The position numbers were made by a program, and so were the translations under genes. Positions 61,541 through 64,000 of a DNA stretch of 64,000 nt are shown here, in pieces. The stretch lies in NCBI RefSeq assembly GCF_002188465.1, contig NZ_NINW01000003.1:270966-334965 (forward strand), given 5' to 3'. The DNA is from Pigmentiphaga sp. NML080357 (GTDB lineage: Bacteria; Pseudomonadota; Gammaproteobacteria; Burkholderiales; Burkholderiaceae_B). Numbering within the stretch: the first letter of the stretch is position 1; every line of letters starts with the position of its first letter. The notes under the pieces are model-generated. The model was not told the origin of the DNA. It saw nothing but the letters and a program-made list of their open reading frames with translations, and searched no databases.

Positions 61541-62758
61541 TCAAAAGTTGTCACTTAACCCGTCATTCTGTCTAAGACATGCAAAGGGCCCATTAGGCTC
61601 GTAATGTGACAAAAATTCCGGGGGGATGCCTTCCTTTGCAAAGGTGGTGCGCAACTGTTCCAGGGAAGCGGGATCGCGCCGACCATAGGAAGCCAACGCG
61701 AACAGCGAGCGTGCCGTCTCGGGGTCGTGCCGCGCTTCAATGATGGCCTCATCGATGGCCTGGACTGCCCGTTGCCAGTGATCGACGGGTTCGGGCTTCG
61801 GCGTTTTCGCCGACAGGCCACTGGTGAAACCGGTTTGGGGTTCGGACCAGAACAGCTTTGCATGCTCGCCCGGCGGGCTTATATCCCTCATCTCAATCAA
61901 GCTGATTGCCGTTGCCGCCGCCTCCAGCATCTGCAACCGTACTGCCGGGTTCAGGGTTTCATACGGTCGCCACAGACTTTGCCCAGCACGCAGCGGATGC
62001 CCGCAGCCTTCCCAGACTTGGCGGAGATACCCCGCGCAGGTTCCGCACGTCGAAAGCGGGGTGTTCAGCTCATCGAGCAGCGTGCGTAGTAGCCGAAACC
62101 ACAATCCAGCGTGGATGCGTCGGCGCGGCAGCTCCACATGGCCGGTCGTCAGTGCCTGCCAGGTGCGCCGGTCCATCACCGCAATCGCGTCGCTGGCGGT
62201 GCGCGGCGCAGTGTCGGCGTTCTCCCAGCCGAGAAACCGCCCAGGCACGCCCCAATAGGATTCCAGCCAGCAGCCATGCAGCGGGCAGCTCAGCATCAGG
62301 GGCAGCTTCCATGCAAGCAGTACGGCTTGGTTTGCCGGGTCGTTCAGACAGAGCGGGCAGGCGCGATGTATCGGCTGGCTGGGCAGCCAGGCACGCCAGC
62401 TCGTGATGGATCGCGTCCTACGGCGGAGTTTCGGCAGCAGCACCGAGAGCTGGAACGCATAGGTTTCCAATGCGTCTGGAATCTGATCATCAAGGCTGTC
62501 CAGTAGCCAAGGCACCCAGCCGGCGAAACTCATGCAACGCAGCCGGTCCGGCTCGATGCCGCTCCGCTGGGAGAGCATCGCCAGCAGCGCCAGTGGTGGC
62601 GCGGTGTCCAGGTCATCAACCTGGCCGTGACCAAGATCGTGCTCCAGCAGCTCGGACACCTCCATGTGATAGCAAAGGGCCACGCGGTTGAGCCACGAAG
62701 ACAAGGCTTCGCCTTCCCTGGGAGCCGGATGCAGTGGCCAGTGTGGCGCTGGCTTCAC
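61541..62758 (-). CDS. tniQ: Transposition accessory protein TniQ
   Basis: A 405-residue protein of the TniQ/TnsD family, needed for transposition by Tn5053/Tn402 elements. GEALSSWLNRVALCYHMEVS is the TniQ domain start. The zinc-finger-like cluster is HRACPLCLNDPANQ, then LSCPLHGCWL. The gene overlaps tniB by 4 bp (ATGA), so it is translated from the tniABQ message. The C-terminus ends within the res region. Confidence 0.93.
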   Translation of the reverse strand: MKPAPHWPLHPAPREGEALSSWLNRVALCYHMEVSELLEHDLGHGQVDDLDTAPPLALLAMLSQRSGIEPDRLRCMSFAGWVPWLLDSLDDQIPDALETYAFQLSVLLPKLRRRTRSITSWRAWLPSQPIHRACPLCLNDPANQAVLLAWKLPLMLSCPLHGCWLESYWGVPGRFLGWENADTAPRTASDAIAVMDRRTWQALTTGHVELPRRRIHAGLWFRLLRTLLDELNTPLSTCGTCAGYLRQVWEGCGHPLRAGQSLWRPYETLNPAVRLQMLEAAATAISLIEMRDISPPGEHAKLFWSEPQTGFTSGLSAKTPKPEPVDHWQRAVQAIDEAIIEARHDPETARSLFALASYGRRDPASLEQLRTTFAKEGIPPEFLSHYEPNGPFACLRQNDGLSDNF

Positions 62759-63672
62759 ATCAGTTCCCGCTCGAATTGCCGCCGCCGCTCGCTGGGACCG
62801 GTGTAATCGGCCATGCTGAGCGTGCGATGGTTGATCGCTTCCTCACCGCTCTCCACGGCAGCGACGGCCGCCGCCATCAACAGGTGCGCCAGCTCGCCGA
62901 TGGTGCCCTCGCTGCGCGTGAGCAGGTAGCGGGCCATATCCAGCGTGGCAATCGACGAGGGTCGCCGCAGCGGGAGCGAAGCCGCGAAGCTGGCCAGCAG
63001 TGAGCAGCAATCGTCGTTGGCCTCCCACACCGGCAGCATCATCGGCTCGAAGCGGTTTTCCAACTGGTCGTCCGAGCGGATCGCCAAGTAGGCATCGCGT
63101 GTGCCGACCCCGACCAGCGGGATGCGCAGCTCGTTGCCGAGGAAACGCAGCAGGTTGAGGAATTCCCGGCGGTTGACGCTGTTGCCGGCCAGGACGTTGT
63201 GCAATTCGTCGATCACCAGCATGCGCACGCCGACCTTGCGTAGCAGTGCCAGCGCCAATTGCTCCATTTCCGGCAGCCGTGGGCGCGGGCGCAATGGCGC
63301 GCCCATCGCGGCAAGTAGCGCGACGTAGAAGCGGATTACCGACGGTTCGGATGGCATCTGCACGACCAGTACCGGAATGTGCTCCTGGTCGGCGTCGGAG
63401 CTGGCCGGGTGGGTGCGGCGGAATTTCTCGACGATCATCGACTTGCCGTTGTTGGTTGGACCGACCAACAGCAGGTTGGGCATGCGTTGTTTGTTCGGCC
63501 ACGCATACAGGGCTTCCAGCCGATTCAGCGCCTCGACTGCTCGCGGATAGCCGATCCAGCGGTCAGCGCGAAGGCGATGGATGCGTTCGTCCGCCGGAAG
63601 ACGGGCCAAGCCCTGGGCCACCGGCATCAGGTGGGACAAGTCGATGATGGGATATTCTTCCACGGCTACCAC
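62755..63672 (-). CDS. tniB: Transposition ATPase TniB
   Basis: A 305-residue AAA+ ATPase, the counterpart of TnsC, that selects the target for TniA. Walker A LLVGPTNNGKSMIVEKF near residue 70 and Walker B RMLVIDELHNVLAGN near 140 are intact, and GNELRIPLVGVGTRDA carries the sensor region. It overlaps the truncated tniA by 7 bp and tniQ by 4 bp. Confidence 0.94.
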   Translation of the reverse strand: MVAVEEYPIIDLSHLMPVAQGLARLPADERIHRLRADRWIGYPRAVEALNRLEALYAWPNKQRMPNLLLVGPTNNGKSMIVEKFRRTHPASSDADQEHIPVLVVQMPSEPSVIRFYVALLAAMGAPLRPRPRLPEMEQLALALLRKVGVRMLVIDELHNVLAGNSVNRREFLNLLRFLGNELRIPLVGVGTRDAYLAIRSDDQLENRFEPMMLPVWEANDDCCSLLASFAASLPLRRPSSIATLDMARYLLTRSEGTIGELAHLLMAAAVAAVESGEEAINHRTLSMADYTGPSERRRQFERELM

Positions 63673-63874
63673 TCCTCAATCTGGTCGAACGGTTTGGCAG
63701 GTGGCTGGTTGTCTGCCTGCGGGTCAGCCATGTCCGCGTCCGGTGGTGGCGTGGTTTTGAAAAGAACTGCCGTTGCCTTGAGATGCTGGCGTCGATCCGC
63801 GTCGCGCCGCGCCTTGCGCGTAGCTTTCTGCGCGGTGGACACGATTTCGCGCATCTGGCCGATCATGCGAAACA
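63666..63874 (-). pseudogene. tniA: Transposase TniA, C-terminal end only
   Basis: The last 69 codons of tniA, reading IGQMREIVSTAQKATRKARR and ending QPPAKPFDQIEEW, where residue spacing matches the family's C-terminus. At 63875 the frame runs into the inverted repeat of a Tn3-family element. The DDE catalytic core of this DDE transposase lies beyond. Unless an intact copy exists elsewhere, this transposon can no longer move by itself. Confidence 0.88.
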
Positions 63875-64000
63875 GGGGTCGTCTCAGAAAACGGAAAAAA
63901 TCGTACGCTAAGCACCGCAAAGAAACTCGTGATGGACAGGCACGCTACGGTCGCGGGTCGTGCCTGCCCATTGCTCAGTTGCCCTTGACGCGCAACACTT
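63875..64000 (+). mobile_element. Tn3-family (Tn21-like) transposon, left end, partial
   Basis: A 38-bp terminal inverted repeat occupies 63875-63912 with the family hallmarks GGGG at the outer end, CAGAAAACGGAAAA in the middle and TACGCTAAG at the inner end. The element therefore extends to the right. Inside, an 8-bp stem (63937-63944 with 63959-63966) lies past a minus-strand stop at 63977-63975, which ends a frame reading VLRVKGN. That frame may be the end of its transposase or of a cargo gene; too little is visible to tell. The 5-bp duplication should include AAACA at 63870-63874. Confidence 0.85.

Larger units (their letters stand above)
54684..63874. mobile_element. Tn5053/Tn402-family transposon carrying lead resistance, right end interrupted
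   Basis: The left end at 54684-54708 matches the 25-bp terminal inverted repeat of the Tn5053/Tn402 family (begins TGTCATTTTCAGAAGACG). The cargo is pbrR, pbrA, pbrBC and pbrT. The transposition module is tniR, tniQ, tniB and tniA, on the minus strand, with a res site before tniR. These DDE elements duplicate 5 bp on insertion; the left copy would be CCTTC at 54679-54683. The far end is beyond the window because a Tn3-family element has entered tniA at 63875. GC content and codon use differ visibly from the flank. Confidence 0.93.

Overview
The window is GC-rich chromosomal DNA of a betaproteobacterium of the family Alcaligenaceae, most like Bordetella or Achromobacter. The evidence is six Bug-type tricarboxylate-binding receptor genes (one a fragment), many LysR, GntR and IclR regulators next to small catabolic operons, and protein sequences typical of that family. 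I see no rRNA, tRNA or CRISPR array. The last 9 kb, from 54684, have clearly lower GC and different codon use and are a mobile element.

Layout. 1-5.6 kb: 5' part of an acyl-CoA ligase, a Bug receptor with a GntR regulator, a short malic enzyme, a D-2-hydroxyacid dehydrogenase and a DUF4351 remnant. 5.6-13.2 kb: queC with a small lipoprotein, a fosmidomycin-type exporter divergent from an AraC regulator, a Bug receptor with a hydrolase stub, a broken metallo-beta-lactamase gene, and a LigB dioxygenase followed by DoxX and a LysR regulator. 13.2-17.3 kb: a minus-strand operon of Bug receptor, leaderless TAXI-type protein, bicupin and medium-chain dehydrogenase. 17.4-22.7 kb: an Atm1-type ABC exporter, KDPG-type aldolase, MFS/LysR pair and acylphosphatase. 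22.7-28.9 kb: a Bug, ThDP-enzyme and aldehyde dehydrogenase operon behind a tandem operator, then an enoyl-CoA hydratase and an unknown protein. 29-35.6 kb: a DUF3014 protein, a periplasmic molybdenum hydroxylase (FeS subunit, Mo subunit, triheme cytochrome c) and a Rieske oxygenase under a twin palindromic operator. 35.8-46.6 kb: a six-gene minus-strand CoA-type catabolic operon divergent from an ABC transporter, amino-acid racemase and IclR block. 46.8-53.4 kb: a Bug, HCCA-isomerase and acyl-CoA ligase operon, then GNAT, CsaA, two methyltransferases and a split Ada/Ogt repair pair.

At 53.4-54.7 kb three broken genes lie side by side: an M24 peptidase lacking its 5' end and frameshifted in an 8-bp repeat, a porin lacking its 5' end, and the last 38 codons of a Bug gene. 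The Bug fragment is cut at 54684 by the left end of a Tn5053/Tn402-family transposon carrying a lead-resistance operon: pbrR divergent from pbrA, a fused pbrBC and a cytochrome-FTR1 pbrT. Its transposition module, tniR-tniQ-tniB-tniA, faces back. tniA is itself interrupted at 63875 by the 38-bp inverted repeat of a Tn3-family (Tn21-like) transposon that runs out of the window. So the right side is a nested insertion.

Most chromosomal genes read as supply-and-degradation cassettes: a solute receptor, one to six oxidoreductases or CoA enzymes and a local regulator. Substrates cannot be named from sequence alone.
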